A stretch of 64,000 nt of DNA from Bacteroidota bacterium (GTDB lineage Bacteria > Bacteroidota > Bacteroidia > 2-12-FULL-35-15): the NCBI GenBank assembly GCA_005772895.1, contig SXIH01000024.1:1-64000 (forward strand). Reading direction: 5' to 3'. Under the pieces are notes generated by a model, which worked only from the letters and a program-made list of their open reading frames with translations, made no database searches and was not told the DNA's origin. Both the position numbers and the translations under genes were made by a program. Of this stretch, positions 25,650 through 34,470 are shown in pieces (within the stretch, counting starts at the first letter, position 1; each line of letters begins with the position of its first letter).

Positions 25650-25657
25650 TATATTTG
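25650..25657 (+). promoter_or_regulatory. -7 box of the second cytochrome-like lipoprotein
   Basis: TATATTTG with an ATTG at 25627-25630, exactly 19 bases upstream, close to the TTTG-N19-TAnnTTTG consensus. The ATG is at 25678. Confidence 0.65.
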
Positions 25658-25677
25658 TCTATCAAAATATAGATAAC

Positions 25678-26016
25678 ATGAAAAGAATATTTTTGATTTC
25701 ATTTTTTACCACTCTTTTACTTGGCTCTTGTACTTTTGAAAAGGCAGAACCCATGTCAACCGAATGTCTTGCTCCCGTTTCATATTCAACCGATATTGAT
25801 ACAATTATTTCAGTAAAATGTGGTGGCTGCCATGGTTCGGGTAGTGTAGATGGTAATTTGACCGACTATGCTGTATTAAAATCAAAAGTAGAAAGTGGAG
25901 CTTTTAAAAACAGAGTATTTACATTAAAGGATATGCCTCAGGGCGGTCCGGCTCTTCCCGAAGATGAATTAAGCAAACTAAAATGTTGGATGGAACAAGG
26001 CGCTCTCAATAATTAA
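25678..26016 (+). CDS. Monoheme c-type cytochrome-like lipoprotein, copy 2
   Basis: 112 residues with signal and lipobox (TTLLLGSC), heme motif CGGCH near residue 46, candidate axial Met in LKDMPQGGPALP near 83, and the end CWMEQGALNN. It is the tandem duplicate of the gene at 25255, with its own copy of the promoter. Downstream lie a YceI-like and a DUF5777 gene in the same direction; the grouping suggests one envelope redox or lipid-related module, but the partner and electron donor are unknown. Confidence 0.8.
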   Translation: MKRIFLISFFTTLLLGSCTFEKAEPMSTECLAPVSYSTDIDTIISVKCGGCHGSGSVDGNLTDYAVLKSKVESGAFKNRVFTLKDMPQGGPALPEDELSKLKCWMEQGALNN

Positions 26017-26076
26017 TGGCATAATTATAGGTATATTGAATTGACATTTTAAAACTACACTTAACCCAATAAACAA

Positions 26077-26625
26077 ATGAAAAAAGTAGTACTCTCTCTA
26101 ACAGCAATTGTGATCAGCACAAGCATGTTCGCACAAATTTTTATGGCTAAAACATGCGAAGTAAGTTTTTTCTCTGCTTCTCCACTTGAAAATATTGAAG
26201 CTGTAAATAAAGCAGCAAAACCATTAATCAATACTGCAACAAACGATATTCAGATTAAAATTGTAAACACCGCTTTTGTTTTTGAAAAACCATTGATGCA
26301 GGAACATTTCAATGAAAATTATATGGAAAGCGAAAAGTATCCGAATACCATTTTCAAAGGAAAAATTAATGAAAAAGTAGATTGGACAAAAGACGGAGAA
26401 ACGAAAGTTACAGTTACAGGAAAAATGTCGATGCATGGTGTGGATAAAGACATTACAATTGATGGAGTTGTAACTAAAAAGGGTGACGAAATCACTATTT
26501 CCACAAAATTCAAAATAAAAATTGCTGAGTACGGTGTTAAAGTTCCGAGCTTGTATATTCAAAATATTGCAGAAATAGTAGATGTAAAATTAGATGCAGT
26601 ATTAGCACCTTTTAAAAAGAATTAA
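26077..26625 (+). CDS. YceI-like exported protein
   Basis: 182 residues with a signal peptide (MKKVVLSLTAIVISTSMFAQ) and the YceI pattern: AKTCEVSFFSASPLENIEA near the mature start, NTAFVFEKPLMQEHFNENYM, then ESEKYPNTIFKGKI and the paired strands VTGKMSMHGVDKDITIDG. YceI proteins are lipocalin-like barrels that bind isoprenoid lipids in the periplasm. Ligand identity is unknown here. The 3-base gap to the next gene shows they are co-transcribed. Confidence 0.87.
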   Translation: MKKVVLSLTAIVISTSMFAQIFMAKTCEVSFFSASPLENIEAVNKAAKPLINTATNDIQIKIVNTAFVFEKPLMQEHFNENYMESEKYPNTIFKGKINEKVDWTKDGETKVTVTGKMSMHGVDKDITIDGVVTKKGDEITISTKFKIKIAEYGVKVPSLYIQNIAEIVDVKLDAVLAPFKKN

Positions 26626-26628
26626 TTT

Positions 26629-27597
26629 ATGATACTTACAAAAAAAATAATTTTCATTTTTGGTTTTATTTGCTCTGGCTCTTTTATAGTTGCACAAGAT
26701 GATATGTTGGCAATGCTGGACTCAGCAAGTGGACCTAAAACACATGAGAAAGTTACTGCCAGTTTCAAAGGATCGAAGATTATAAATATGCAAACCACCG
26801 AAACGGTAAAAAAGAGAACAATGGATTTCAGTGTTACTCACCGTTTTGGAAACATAGGAAAAGAAAGTGGTGGAGGCGGACATCAACTTTATGGTTTTGA
26901 TAATTCTGCAGACATACGAATTGGTTTTGATTTTGGAATTACAGATAATTTAACACTCGGAGTAGGAAGAAGTAAGCAAGCAGAGTTAATTGATGGCTTT
27001 GTAAAATATAGAATTCTTACACAAACTAAAGACAATCATATTCCACTTTCTTTAGCGCTATATGCAGATGTGAGTTATACTCCTCAGGAAGCAAGTCAGT
27101 TTTACAGCGGAATGGTGGTTGATCCAGAATTTAAACAAAACGACATTCATCGTTTTGCTTATACAACTCAATTATTAATTGCACGTAAATTCGGATGGCG
27201 TTTTTCAATGCAATTGACACCAACGTATCAGCACAGAAATTATGTGTTGGGAAGCATTAATGCAGATAATGATGCTGTAGAAACAAATGATTTGATATCA
27301 ATGGGAGCTGGTTTCCGTTTTATGTTAACCAAACGTTTCGGAATTATTGGTGACTACTATTATACTTTTTCTGATTACCGAACTAACAATACTGCAAATC
27401 CTTTTTATAATCCATTGGCTTTGGGTATTGAAATTGAAACAGGTGGACACGTATTTCATGTAAATTTCACCAATGCTTCCGGAATAATTGAAAACAATTA
27501 TATCCCAAATACAACCGACAGTTGGTTGAAAGGAGGATTTAAATTTGGTTTCAATATTTCTAGGGTTTTCAATTTGGGTGGAAAGAAAAAACACTAA
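26629..27597 (+). CDS. DUF5777 family outer-membrane beta-barrel
   Basis: 322 residues with a signal peptide ending near SGSFIVAQ. It has the DUF5777 features: TVKKRTMDFSVTHRFGNIG near residue 60, DIRIGFDFGITDNLTLGVG, and repeating amphipathic strands to the C-terminus, so it is a barrel in the outer membrane. These proteins are commonly found next to YceI and c-type cytochrome genes, as here, which points to a shared pathway whose substrate is unknown. A terminator follows 20 bases after the stop. Confidence 0.85.
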   Translation: MILTKKIIFIFGFICSGSFIVAQDDMLAMLDSASGPKTHEKVTASFKGSKIINMQTTETVKKRTMDFSVTHRFGNIGKESGGGGHQLYGFDNSADIRIGFDFGITDNLTLGVGRSKQAELIDGFVKYRILTQTKDNHIPLSLALYADVSYTPQEASQFYSGMVVDPEFKQNDIHRFAYTTQLLIARKFGWRFSMQLTPTYQHRNYVLGSINADNDAVETNDLISMGAGFRFMLTKRFGIIGDYYYTFSDYRTNNTANPFYNPLALGIEIETGGHVFHVNFTNASGIIENNYIPNTTDSWLKGGFKFGFNISRVFNLGGKKKH

Positions 27598-27616
27598 TAC
27601 TTTTTAAAACATATTT

Positions 27617-27652
27617 AAAAGAGGTTGTTCAAATGAGCAGTCTCTTTTTTTT
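27617..27652 (+). terminator. Terminator after the DUF5777 gene
   Basis: AAAAGAG and CTCTTTT enclose an imperfect inner stem and an AAAT loop; T residues continue after the hairpin. Confidence 0.7.
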
Positions 27653-27669
27653 ATTGCCGATAAAGCTTT

Positions 27670-28488
27670 GTGTGTCGAAATCCTTACCTTTGTTGCGATT
27701 TGCCAACTCAAGTAAAACATATTATTACACCTTCCGATTCTTTAATTGGTTCTACTGTTTCCGATAGTAGCTTAACAACTTCTCTTTTTGAAGGGCATCT
27801 TTTAAATAAAAAATCAGATAGTCCGCAACTACACATTACAAATTTTGATTTTGGAGTTGCCGCTGTTTTATTGTTTGCTTTTATTTTATTTGTTTGGCTT
27901 TATACTAATAACAGTAAAAGATTAAACCAAATTGTAAAAGCTTTTTACATTAATAGATTTTCAAACCAATTGGGAAGAGATGAAATTACTTTTGGAAATA
28001 GAGTGTCTATTTTTTTATCTGCTTTATTTATTATTTCATTTTCCCTTTTTATTTATCAACTTGCAAATTATTATGGAATTCAAACCAATAATAATGGAGT
28101 GATATTTTTCACACAATTATTGCTCATTATTTCTGCCATTTATGGAATTAAGATTTTGTTGGTGCGTTTTTTTGGTTTTATATTTCAAAGTCAAAAAGAA
28201 TCAGGTGAATATTCGATGATGATTTTCCTTTTTTGTAATGTTTTAGGGCTCTTTTTTCTACCAATAGTGGTTTGTATGACATTTGTGAAAGATGTTTCAC
28301 CACTTATTTTCATTTATTCTGGATATTGTGTATTTGCTTTATTGTTGTTTATCAGGGTGTTACGTGGTTTTCTGATTGGTCTCAACAGCATAAGAGTTTC
28401 CAAATTCTATTTATTTTTATATCTTTGCACCCTTGAAATATTGCCTTTTGTAATTATGGTCAAGTTATTTATGATTAACATTAAATAG
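27670..28488 (+). CDS. DUF4271 multi-pass membrane protein
   Basis: Up to 272 residues with about six to seven membrane segments, for example VAAVLLFAFILFVWLY and IFLSALFIISFSLFIY, and conserved Asn/Arg residues near the first one. This is DUF4271, normally just upstream of the uroporphyrinogen-III synthase gene in Bacteroidota, as here. The start is uncertain: the GTG at 27670 lies upstream of a TACCTTTG promoter box (27685-27692), while a TTG at 27700 would give a leaderless start (MPTQVKHIITPSD). The function is unknown; membrane location is certain. Confidence 0.83.
   Translation: MCRNPYLCCDLPTQVKHIITPSDSLIGSTVSDSSLTTSLFEGHLLNKKSDSPQLHITNFDFGVAAVLLFAFILFVWLYTNNSKRLNQIVKAFYINRFSNQLGRDEITFGNRVSIFLSALFIISFSLFIYQLANYYGIQTNNNGVIFFTQLLLIISAIYGIKILLVRFFGFIFQSQKESGEYSMMIFLFCNVLGLFFLPIVVCMTFVKDVSPLIFIYSGYCVFALLLFIRVLRGFLIGLNSIRVSKFYLFLYLCTLEILPFVIMVKLFMINIK
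27685..27692 (+). promoter_or_regulatory. -7 box inside the longest DUF4271 frame
   Basis: TACCTTTG matches TAnnTTTG. A TTTG lies at 27667-27670, but with a 14-base rather than 19-base spacer. If used, transcription would begin near 27698. Confidence 0.5.
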
Positions 28489-28540
28489 CCCCATTCAAAA
28501 GCAGTATTTATTTTGTTTGTTTCACTAAAAACGCACAAAA

Positions 28541-29290
28541 TTGAAAGTTAAAACTTTACTCGTTTCTCAGCCTAAACCCGAGGGGGATAAGTCACCATAT
28601 TTGGACCTTGCAAAAAAATGCAATGTAAAAATTGATTTCCGTCCATTCATTCAAATAGAGGGTGTTTCAGCACAAGATTTTAGAAAAGATAAGGTAAACA
28701 TTGCTGACCATACTGCTGTCATCATGACAAGTAGAAATGCGGTTGACCATTACTTTAGAATGTGTCAGGAAATGCGAGTTACAGTTCCTGAAACCATGAA
28801 ATACTTCTGTGTTTCTGAATCAACAGCATTTTATTTACAGAAATATGTTTTATATCGTAAGCGTAAAATTTTCCACGGAAAACAAACCGTTACCGATTTA
28901 ATGGACGTAATCAAAAAGCATAAAACAGAAAACTTTTTATTGCCTTGTTCTGATATTGCCAGAGAAGAGATTGCGGATAAGTTGGATGAAGCAAAAATTA
29001 AGTATTCAAAAGCTGTTATGTTTCGTACAGTTGCAAGTGATTTAAGCGATTTGGCAGACGTAAATTATGATGTTTTAGTGTTTTTTACTCCTGCTGGAAT
29101 AAAGTCTTTGTTCAAGAATTTCCCAAAATTCAAACAAAATAAAACCCGCATCGCTTGTTTTGGTCCAACCACTGCAAAAGCTGTAAAAGAAGCTGGTTTA
29201 AATTTGGATATTCATGCTCCAAATCCTAAAGCTCCATCTATGACAATGGCTTTAGAGCAGTATATTACTGCTGCAAACAAAGCAAAGTAA
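28541..29290 (+). CDS. hemD: Uroporphyrinogen-III synthase
   Basis: Closes hydroxymethylbilane into uroporphyrinogen III in heme synthesis. The 249-residue product starts at a TTG (MKVKTLLVSQPKPEGDKSPY) with no better ATG nearby. HemD is poorly conserved in sequence, but IIMTSRNAVDHYF near residue 65, an FFTPAGIKSLF near 185 and a late IACFGPTTAKAVKEAGL near 205 match its two-domain pattern. It follows DUF4271 and precedes rnpA and yidD, an order common in this phylum. Confidence 0.88.
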   Translation: MKVKTLLVSQPKPEGDKSPYLDLAKKCNVKIDFRPFIQIEGVSAQDFRKDKVNIADHTAVIMTSRNAVDHYFRMCQEMRVTVPETMKYFCVSESTAFYLQKYVLYRKRKIFHGKQTVTDLMDVIKKHKTENFLLPCSDIAREEIADKLDEAKIKYSKAVMFRTVASDLSDLADVNYDVLVFFTPAGIKSLFKNFPKFKQNKTRIACFGPTTAKAVKEAGLNLDIHAPNPKAPSMTMALEQYITAANKAK

Positions 29291-29391
29291 TATTCTTGCC
29301 AAAGCACCAGAAACCATTTAACATTCTTTATATTGCTTCCATCACAATCTTATTGTGCGAACTAATTTTTTAAATTACTTTTATACTAGCA

Positions 29392-29760
29392 ATGCAAACT
29401 TTTTCAAAAAACGAACGTTTATGCAGTAAGATATTAATTGATCGATTGATTGAAACAGGAAAATCATTCAATCATTCGCCCTATAGAATTACATGGTTGC
29501 CAATAGCAGAAAGTTCAGCACCAATAAAAGTAGTGATTAGCGTTCCTAAACGTTCTTTTAAAAAAGCAGTTGATAGAAACAGATTAAAACGACAAACAAG
29601 AGAAATCTATAGAAAGCAAAAGCAAAAAGTATACGATGTGTTGGCTGAGAAAAAGATTTTGGTGATGATTGTTTATACTGCAAAAACAAAAATTGAATTT
29701 AAAGAGCTAGAGATAAAATTAAAAGAGGCATTGGAGCGTTTAAGTAAAACAGTTGCATAA
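29392..29760 (+). CDS. rnpA: Ribonuclease P protein component
   Basis: Small basic protein that binds RNase P RNA and helps trim the 5' leader of pre-tRNA. The 122-residue product has the signature [19 protein letters not shown] near residues 61-79 (the RNR motif) and an [18 protein letters not shown] start. It is 2 bases from yidD, so both are on one transcript. The usual rpmH neighbour is not in this window. Confidence 0.95.
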   Translation: MQTFSKNERLCSKILIDRLIETGKSFNHSPYRITWLPIAESSAPIKVVISVPKRSFKKAVDRNRLKRQTREIYRKQKQKVYDVLAEKKILVMIVYTAKTKIEFKELEIKLKEALERLSKTVA

Positions 29761-29762
29761 AA

Positions 29763-29993
29763 ATGAAATGGATAGGCGCACCATTTAGTTATTTGTTCAT
29801 TGGAATAATAAAGTTGTATCAATATACCATTTCTCCGTTATTAGGTCCAGCATGCAGATTTCAACCTTCTTGTTCCCAATACGGAATAGAAGCTTTTAAG
29901 AAGCATGGGTTTTTTAAAGGATTTGGTTTAACAATAAAAAGAATTTCAAAATGTCATCCTTGGGGCGGACATGGACATGATCCTGTTCCATAG
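29763..29993 (+). CDS. yidD: Membrane protein insertion efficiency factor YidD
   Basis: 76 residues with the YidD signature [18 protein letters not shown] near 29-46 and [13 protein letters not shown] at the end. YidD sits at the inner face of the cytoplasmic membrane and aids insertion of proteins with YidC. It follows rnpA directly, the usual arrangement. Confidence 0.96.
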   Translation: MKWIGAPFSYLFIGIIKLYQYTISPLLGPACRFQPSCSQYGIEAFKKHGFFKGFGLTIKRISKCHPWGGHGHDPVP

Positions 29994-30051
29994 ATGGGAG
30001 TGGGGAGAGAGGAGCTGGGAGACAATTTACGAAGAGCGATCTCAATCCTAA

Positions 30052-30138
30052 GTGTCATTCCGTGCCGCGACACGGAATCTCCCAGTTGAGAGCAGTTCAC
30101 ACAATAATGAGATCCCGTGTCGTAGCACGGGATGGCAG
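30052..30138. repeat. Inverted pair of GTCATTCCGTG-type dispersed repeats
   Basis: GTGTCATTCCGTGCCGCGAC and GAGATCCCGTGTCGTAGCAC with their near-complementary continuations form two imperfect hairpins between yidD and the protease gene. The pattern of a C/G-rich palindrome plus a TCTC tail resembles dispersed elements known in Bacteroidota. No gene is present. Confidence 0.7.
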
Positions 30139-30172
30139 TAAAAAATAGATATCAATAGAAAAACATACTATT

Positions 30173-31888
30173 ATGAAAAAACTAATTTCAAAATTCAAAT
30201 TATTAATCATCGCAGTTGTGATTTCAGGATATGCTTTGATTTCTTACAGCTTCGTAGATAACTTTTTCGAAGTGTCTAAAAATCTCGACATTTTTGCAAC
30301 ATTGTTTCGCGAACTGAATATTTATTATGTTGATGAAACAAATCCGGGTGATTTGATGAAAAAAGGAATTGATGATATGTTGGGTTCATTGGATCCATAC
30401 ACCAATTTTATTCCTGAATCAGAAATTGAAGATTACCGTTATATGACAACCGGACAATACGGAGGAATTGGAGCCTTGGTCCGACAAGTTGGTGATTATG
30501 TTGTTATCTCTGAACCTTACGAAGGATTTCCAGCACAAAAAGCAGATTTACGTGCTGGCGACAGACTTTTAAAAGTGAACGACATTGATGTAAAAGTGAA
30601 GAAAACAGATGATATCAGTAAATATTTAAAAGGACAGGCAAACACAGCCATTAAATTATTGATTGAAAGAGAAGGAGAATCAAAACCAATTGAAAAAACA
30701 ATCGGTCGTGAAGACATAAAAATTAAAAGTGTTCCTTATTCAAGTATGATCAGTAAAAATGTTGGTTATATAAAACTTACAGGCTTTACAGAAAACGCTG
30801 CAGGTGAAGTGAAGGCAGCTTTACTTGAATTGAAAAAAAATCCTGAATTCAAATCTTTGATTTTTGATTTACGTGGAAATCCGGGTGGACTTTTAAAAGA
30901 AGCGATAGATATTGTAAACATGTTCGAAGAAAAAGGAACGGAGATAGTAAGCACAAAGGGAAAAGTAAAAGATTGGGATAAAGTTTATAAAGGAACAAAT
31001 TCTCCAATTGATGTGAGTATTCCAATAGTTGTTTTGGTTGACAGAGGTTCGGCATCGGCTTCGGAAATTGTTTCAGGCTCTTTGCAGGATTTAGATAGAG
31101 GAGTGGTAATTGGTCAGCGTTCATATGGAAAAGGATTGGTTCAACAAACTCGTCCGTTAAGTTACAATGCTCAGTTAAAAGTGACAGTTGCAAAATATTA
31201 TACACCAAGCGGAAGATGTATTCAGGCTTTGGATTATTCTCACCGTAACGATGATGGAAGTGTAGACAAAGTGCCTGATTCATTAATTACTGCATTCAAA
31301 ACAAAAAACGGAAGAATAGTTTATGATGGTGGTGGAATTGCTCCGGATATTGCTGTTGAGCCTCAAAAATTCTCCAGTATTTTAGGCAGTTTGGTTACAA
31401 AAAATTTAATTTTCAATTACGCTACTAAATATAGAATAGCACACGCTACAATTGCTCCGGCTAAAGATTTTAAATTAACCGATGCCGAATACGATGAGTT
31501 TGTTGCTTATTTGAATGATAAAGAATACGATTATACCACTAAAACAGAAAAAGCTTTAGAGGACTTTACCAATGATGCAAAAAACGATAAATCTATAGAT
31601 TTGATTGGCGCTGATATTGCTGCTTTAAAAACTAAAATAACTCATAATAAAAAAGACGACCTTGTAAAATATAAACCTGAAATAAAGCAATTTTTAGAAG
31701 AGGAAATTACTTCCCGCTATTATTTTCAAAATGGTCGTTTAGAAGCTTCTTTAAAAGATGACCAGGAACTTACGGAGGCATTTGCTTTGTTGAACGATAC
31801 TGAGAAATACAATAAGATTTTGACCACTGTTGGTACAACAGATAAGCCCTTGTACAACCCTGAAAAAGAGAAGAGTCCTAAGAAATAG
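30173..31888 (+). CDS. C-terminal processing serine protease (S41 family)
   Basis: 571-residue periplasmic endopeptidase that trims proteins at their C-terminus. A signal anchor (LLIIAVVISGYALISYSF) starts it; a PDZ domain spans about residues 95-175 (GGIGALVRQVGDYVVIS, AGDRLLKVNDID). The S41 catalytic core has FDLRGNPGGLL near 230, the nucleophile Ser in DRGSASASEIVSG near 295, and the Lys partner in SYGKGLVQ near 320. A C-terminal helical extension of about 170 residues follows, as in Bacteroidota members. The ATG at 30173 is well placed. Confidence 0.95.
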   Translation: MKKLISKFKLLIIAVVISGYALISYSFVDNFFEVSKNLDIFATLFRELNIYYVDETNPGDLMKKGIDDMLGSLDPYTNFIPESEIEDYRYMTTGQYGGIGALVRQVGDYVVISEPYEGFPAQKADLRAGDRLLKVNDIDVKVKKTDDISKYLKGQANTAIKLLIEREGESKPIEKTIGREDIKIKSVPYSSMISKNVGYIKLTGFTENAAGEVKAALLELKKNPEFKSLIFDLRGNPGGLLKEAIDIVNMFEEKGTEIVSTKGKVKDWDKVYKGTNSPIDVSIPIVVLVDRGSASASEIVSGSLQDLDRGVVIGQRSYGKGLVQQTRPLSYNAQLKVTVAKYYTPSGRCIQALDYSHRNDDGSVDKVPDSLITAFKTKNGRIVYDGGGIAPDIAVEPQKFSSILGSLVTKNLIFNYATKYRIAHATIAPAKDFKLTDAEYDEFVAYLNDKEYDYTTKTEKALEDFTNDAKNDKSIDLIGADIAALKTKITHNKKDDLVKYKPEIKQFLEEEITSRYYFQNGRLEASLKDDQELTEAFALLNDTEKYNKILTTVGTTDKPLYNPEKEKSPKK

Positions 31889-31925
31889 AAATTGTTCATC
31901 TTTTTTCTGTTTTTAACGCAATTTT

Positions 31926-31947
31926 ATTGCAACATTTGCGTTGCAAT
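31926..31947 (+). promoter_or_regulatory. Perfect 8-bp inverted repeat upstream of the O-antigen ligase gene
   Basis: ATTGCAAC and GTTGCAAT are perfect inverted copies around ATTTGC, ending 5 bases before the ATG at 31953. It overlaps a CAACATTTG that resembles a -7 box. It may be an operator or a small hairpin at the ribosome-binding region. Confidence 0.5.
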
Positions 31948-31952
31948 TGGAT

Positions 31953-33521
31953 ATGAGGAAATCGCTACTCCCTGATAAGTACCATACTTACGTTTATATT
32001 TTCGCCTTAATTTTATTGGTGATAGGAATGCCGCTATCAAAATTTTTGATGAGTCTCTCTCAAATTATTTTGGCCTGCAATTTTTTATTGGAAGGTGGAG
32101 TGATTGGAAAATTCAAAGCCTTCTTTAAAAATAAACCCGCACTCATTCTCAGTTCACTTTTTTTACTTCACGTAATAGGGTTACTATATACTTCTGATTT
32201 TGACTATGCATCAAAAGACATTCGGATTAAAATGCCTTTGATTGTTCTTCCGTTGATTTTAGCTACTTCAAAACCGCTTTCTAAAAAAATAATTGATGTG
32301 ATATTGCAATTTTTTGTTGCAGCCATTATTGTTGGAACAATTATCAGCACACTTATTTTAACAGGAATCATTCACCGCGAACTGGTTGATATCAGAAGCG
32401 TTTCTATCTTCATTTCTCATATTCGTTTTGCATTATTGATTTGTATTGCATTGTTTGTATCGGGTTACTTCTTTTATCATTCAGTTAAACCGCTTCAAAA
32501 GGCACTCTGGATTTTAATAGGAGTTTGGTTGATATACTTTTTGATTTTAACCGAATCGATTACAGGATTATCTGCATTTTGTTTCGCAACACTAATAATT
32601 TGTATTTATTCCATCTTTAAATCAAAACAAAAATTGATTCGGTTTTCCGGATTGTTACTGGTTGTATTAATTGGAATTTTTGTTTTTTATTTATTTAATC
32701 AACTTAATAAATCAAATCCTCCAACCGAAAAAATTGATTTATCAAAATTGGAAACAGCCACTTCTCGTGGAAATGCTTATGAACACGATTTAACAGGGAA
32801 GTTAACGGAGAATGGACACTTTATCTGGATTTATTTCTGTAACAAAGAATTAGAAGACTCATGGAATAAAAGAAGCGAACTAAAATTTTTTGAAAAAGAT
32901 TTAAAAGGCAATCCACTCAATTTTACACTTGTCAGATTTTTAGCATCCAAAGGTTTAAGAAAAGATGCAGATGCAGTTGAATCGCTTTCCGATGAAGAAA
33001 TAAAAGCTATAGAAAGAGGAGTGGTGAATGTCAACTATCAAAACATTTCGAGTTTAAAAAGAAGATTGCATGAAATAGCTTGGGAATTGGACACCTATAA
33101 AACAACAGGTGATCCAAGCGGACATTCATTAACACAACGTTTTGAGTTTTGGAAAGCAGCTGTTGGAATTATTAAAGACAATCTTGTTTTCGGAGTGGGA
33201 ACAGGTGATATTAAAAATGCATTTGAACAACAATATGATAAAATGAATTCTCCGCTTACGAAAGAAACAAGATTACGTTCCCACAATCAGTACTTATCCA
33301 TTGGAGTAGCATTCGGAATTGTTGGTTTGATTTGGTTTTTAATTACTCTTTTTTATCCAATGATATTGCAAGGGAAAACATTCGATTATTTATATATCAG
33401 TTTTTTATTGATTGCTATTGTTTCTTTCTTAACAGAAGATACACTTGAATCTCAGGCAGGAGTTACTTTCTATGCTTTCTTTAATTCTTTCTTTTTGTTT
33501 GTTATTAATAGGAAGGATTAA
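31953..33521 (+). CDS. O-antigen ligase-like membrane protein (WaaL/Wzy_C family)
   Basis: 522 residues with about ten membrane segments and one large extracytoplasmic loop of about 190 residues (roughly 250-440) that ends in LRSHNQYLSIG, the Wzy_C-type His-containing motif. Such proteins join O-antigen or other polysaccharide to lipid A core, or polymerise repeat units. The loop has an Arg in SLTQRFEFWKAAV. It is convergent with a family 2 glycosyltransferase gene, which supports a surface-polysaccharide role. An upstream TTG at 31941 is an alternative start. Confidence 0.85.
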   Translation: MRKSLLPDKYHTYVYIFALILLVIGMPLSKFLMSLSQIILACNFLLEGGVIGKFKAFFKNKPALILSSLFLLHVIGLLYTSDFDYASKDIRIKMPLIVLPLILATSKPLSKKIIDVILQFFVAAIIVGTIISTLILTGIIHRELVDIRSVSIFISHIRFALLICIALFVSGYFFYHSVKPLQKALWILIGVWLIYFLILTESITGLSAFCFATLIICIYSIFKSKQKLIRFSGLLLVVLIGIFVFYLFNQLNKSNPPTEKIDLSKLETATSRGNAYEHDLTGKLTENGHFIWIYFCNKELEDSWNKRSELKFFEKDLKGNPLNFTLVRFLASKGLRKDADAVESLSDEEIKAIERGVVNVNYQNISSLKRRLHEIAWELDTYKTTGDPSGHSLTQRFEFWKAAVGIIKDNLVFGVGTGDIKNAFEQQYDKMNSPLTKETRLRSHNQYLSIGVAFGIVGLIWFLITLFYPMILQGKTFDYLYISFLLIAIVSFLTEDTLESQAGVTFYAFFNSFFLFVINRKD

Positions 33522-33523
33522 TT

Positions 33524-34270
33524 TTACGAATACAACTCCCTCAACTTCTTATATTTTAAATACGAATGTTTTGCAGAAATTTTACAAATTGTAAATCCTG
33601 CGGTTCCATCTAAAATTCCGAGTTTAAAAAAGTAGTCGCTGATGAATTTTACAATCGGACTGAACCATAATTGTATTACAGATGCTTTCTTTCCTTTCTC
33701 AAATAAATTTTGTGCAGCAAGGGTAGAAAATTTTTCTACTTGTAAATGGTGCTGTTCTATTGTGTAGTAGCTGTAATGCAGACAATCACCATTTAACAAA
33801 ATCGCTTCTTGTTTTGAATCTATAGCCAACTTCTCGTGAATAATGCCTTCCCATTTGGTAATTCTTCTGTCAAAGATTCTGATTTTTGTATCAGGATACC
33901 AACCGCAATGTTTTATCCAGGAACCACAGTAATTGGTCAAACGGTGAAATTTATAGCTTTTTAATTCTTTTCCTTCTTTCGCTTTTAGAATTGATTTTTT
34001 TAATTCTTCCGATAATGCTTCATCTGCATCCAAGGATAAAACCCAATCGTATTTTGCTTGTGCGTTTGCAAAATTCTTTGATGTAGAATAACCTTCCCAT
34101 TTACGGGAAATAAAGTTTACGTTGTGTTTTTTAGAAATACTTTCTGTAGCATCTGTAGAAAAGGAATCCAATATCACCACATCATCCGCAATTACCTGAA
34201 TGGATTCAAGGCAGCGGCCAATGTTTTTTTCTTCATTAAACGTAATAATGACAACGGATAGTTGGAGCAT
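33524..34270 (-). CDS. Family 2 glycosyltransferase (LPS core type, WaaE/KdtX-like)
   Basis: 248-residue GT-A enzyme of the cytosolic side of the membrane. It has SVVIITFNEEKNIGRCLES at residues 5-23, the nucleotide-sugar segment VILDSFSTDATES near 33, the metal motif DADEAL near 84 (LSLDADEALSEEL), and a C-terminal membrane-binding helical part. Members of this group add a glucose or heptose to LPS core. It ends 2 bases from the O-antigen-ligase stop, with no terminator between them. Confidence 0.88.
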   Translation of the reverse strand: MLQLSVVIITFNEEKNIGRCLESIQVIADDVVILDSFSTDATESISKKHNVNFISRKWEGYSTSKNFANAQAKYDWVLSLDADEALSEELKKSILKAKEGKELKSYKFHRLTNYCGSWIKHCGWYPDTKIRIFDRRITKWEGIIHEKLAIDSKQEAILLNGDCLHYSYYTIEQHHLQVEKFSTLAAQNLFEKGKKASVIQLWFSPIVKFISDYFFKLGILDGTAGFTICKISAKHSYLKYKKLRELYS

Positions 34271-34307
34271 TTATAGATTGCTTTGTATTTCACAAAAGTA
34301 ACACAAT

Positions 34308-34441
34308 TTTAACCACATAGGAACATAGAAAAGGAGGATAGTATAGAAAAATAAATTTTTACACAGAGAACTATGCGTGTACTTTATAATGGCTATGTTA
34401 AGCACCGCGCCTTTTTTATCTATGTTTCTATGTGGTTAAAT
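34308..34441. repeat. AACCACATAG inverted-repeat element
   Basis: A 134-bp element begins TTTAACCACATAGGAACATA and ends TCTATGTTTCTATGTGGTTA, so its ends are inverted copies of about 20 bases. It resembles the three GGAACGCAGAT elements in layout but not sequence. It lies between the glycosyltransferase gene and meaB, divergent genes. Confidence 0.75.
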
Positions 34442-34457
34442 TTTCACATTTATATGC

Positions 34458-34465
34458 TATATTTG
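34458..34465 (+). promoter_or_regulatory. -7 box of meaB
   Basis: TATATTTG matches TAnnTTTG and lies only 5 bases before the meaB ATG at 34471, so the mRNA may be leaderless. Confidence 0.6.
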
Positions 34466-34470
34466 TAATC

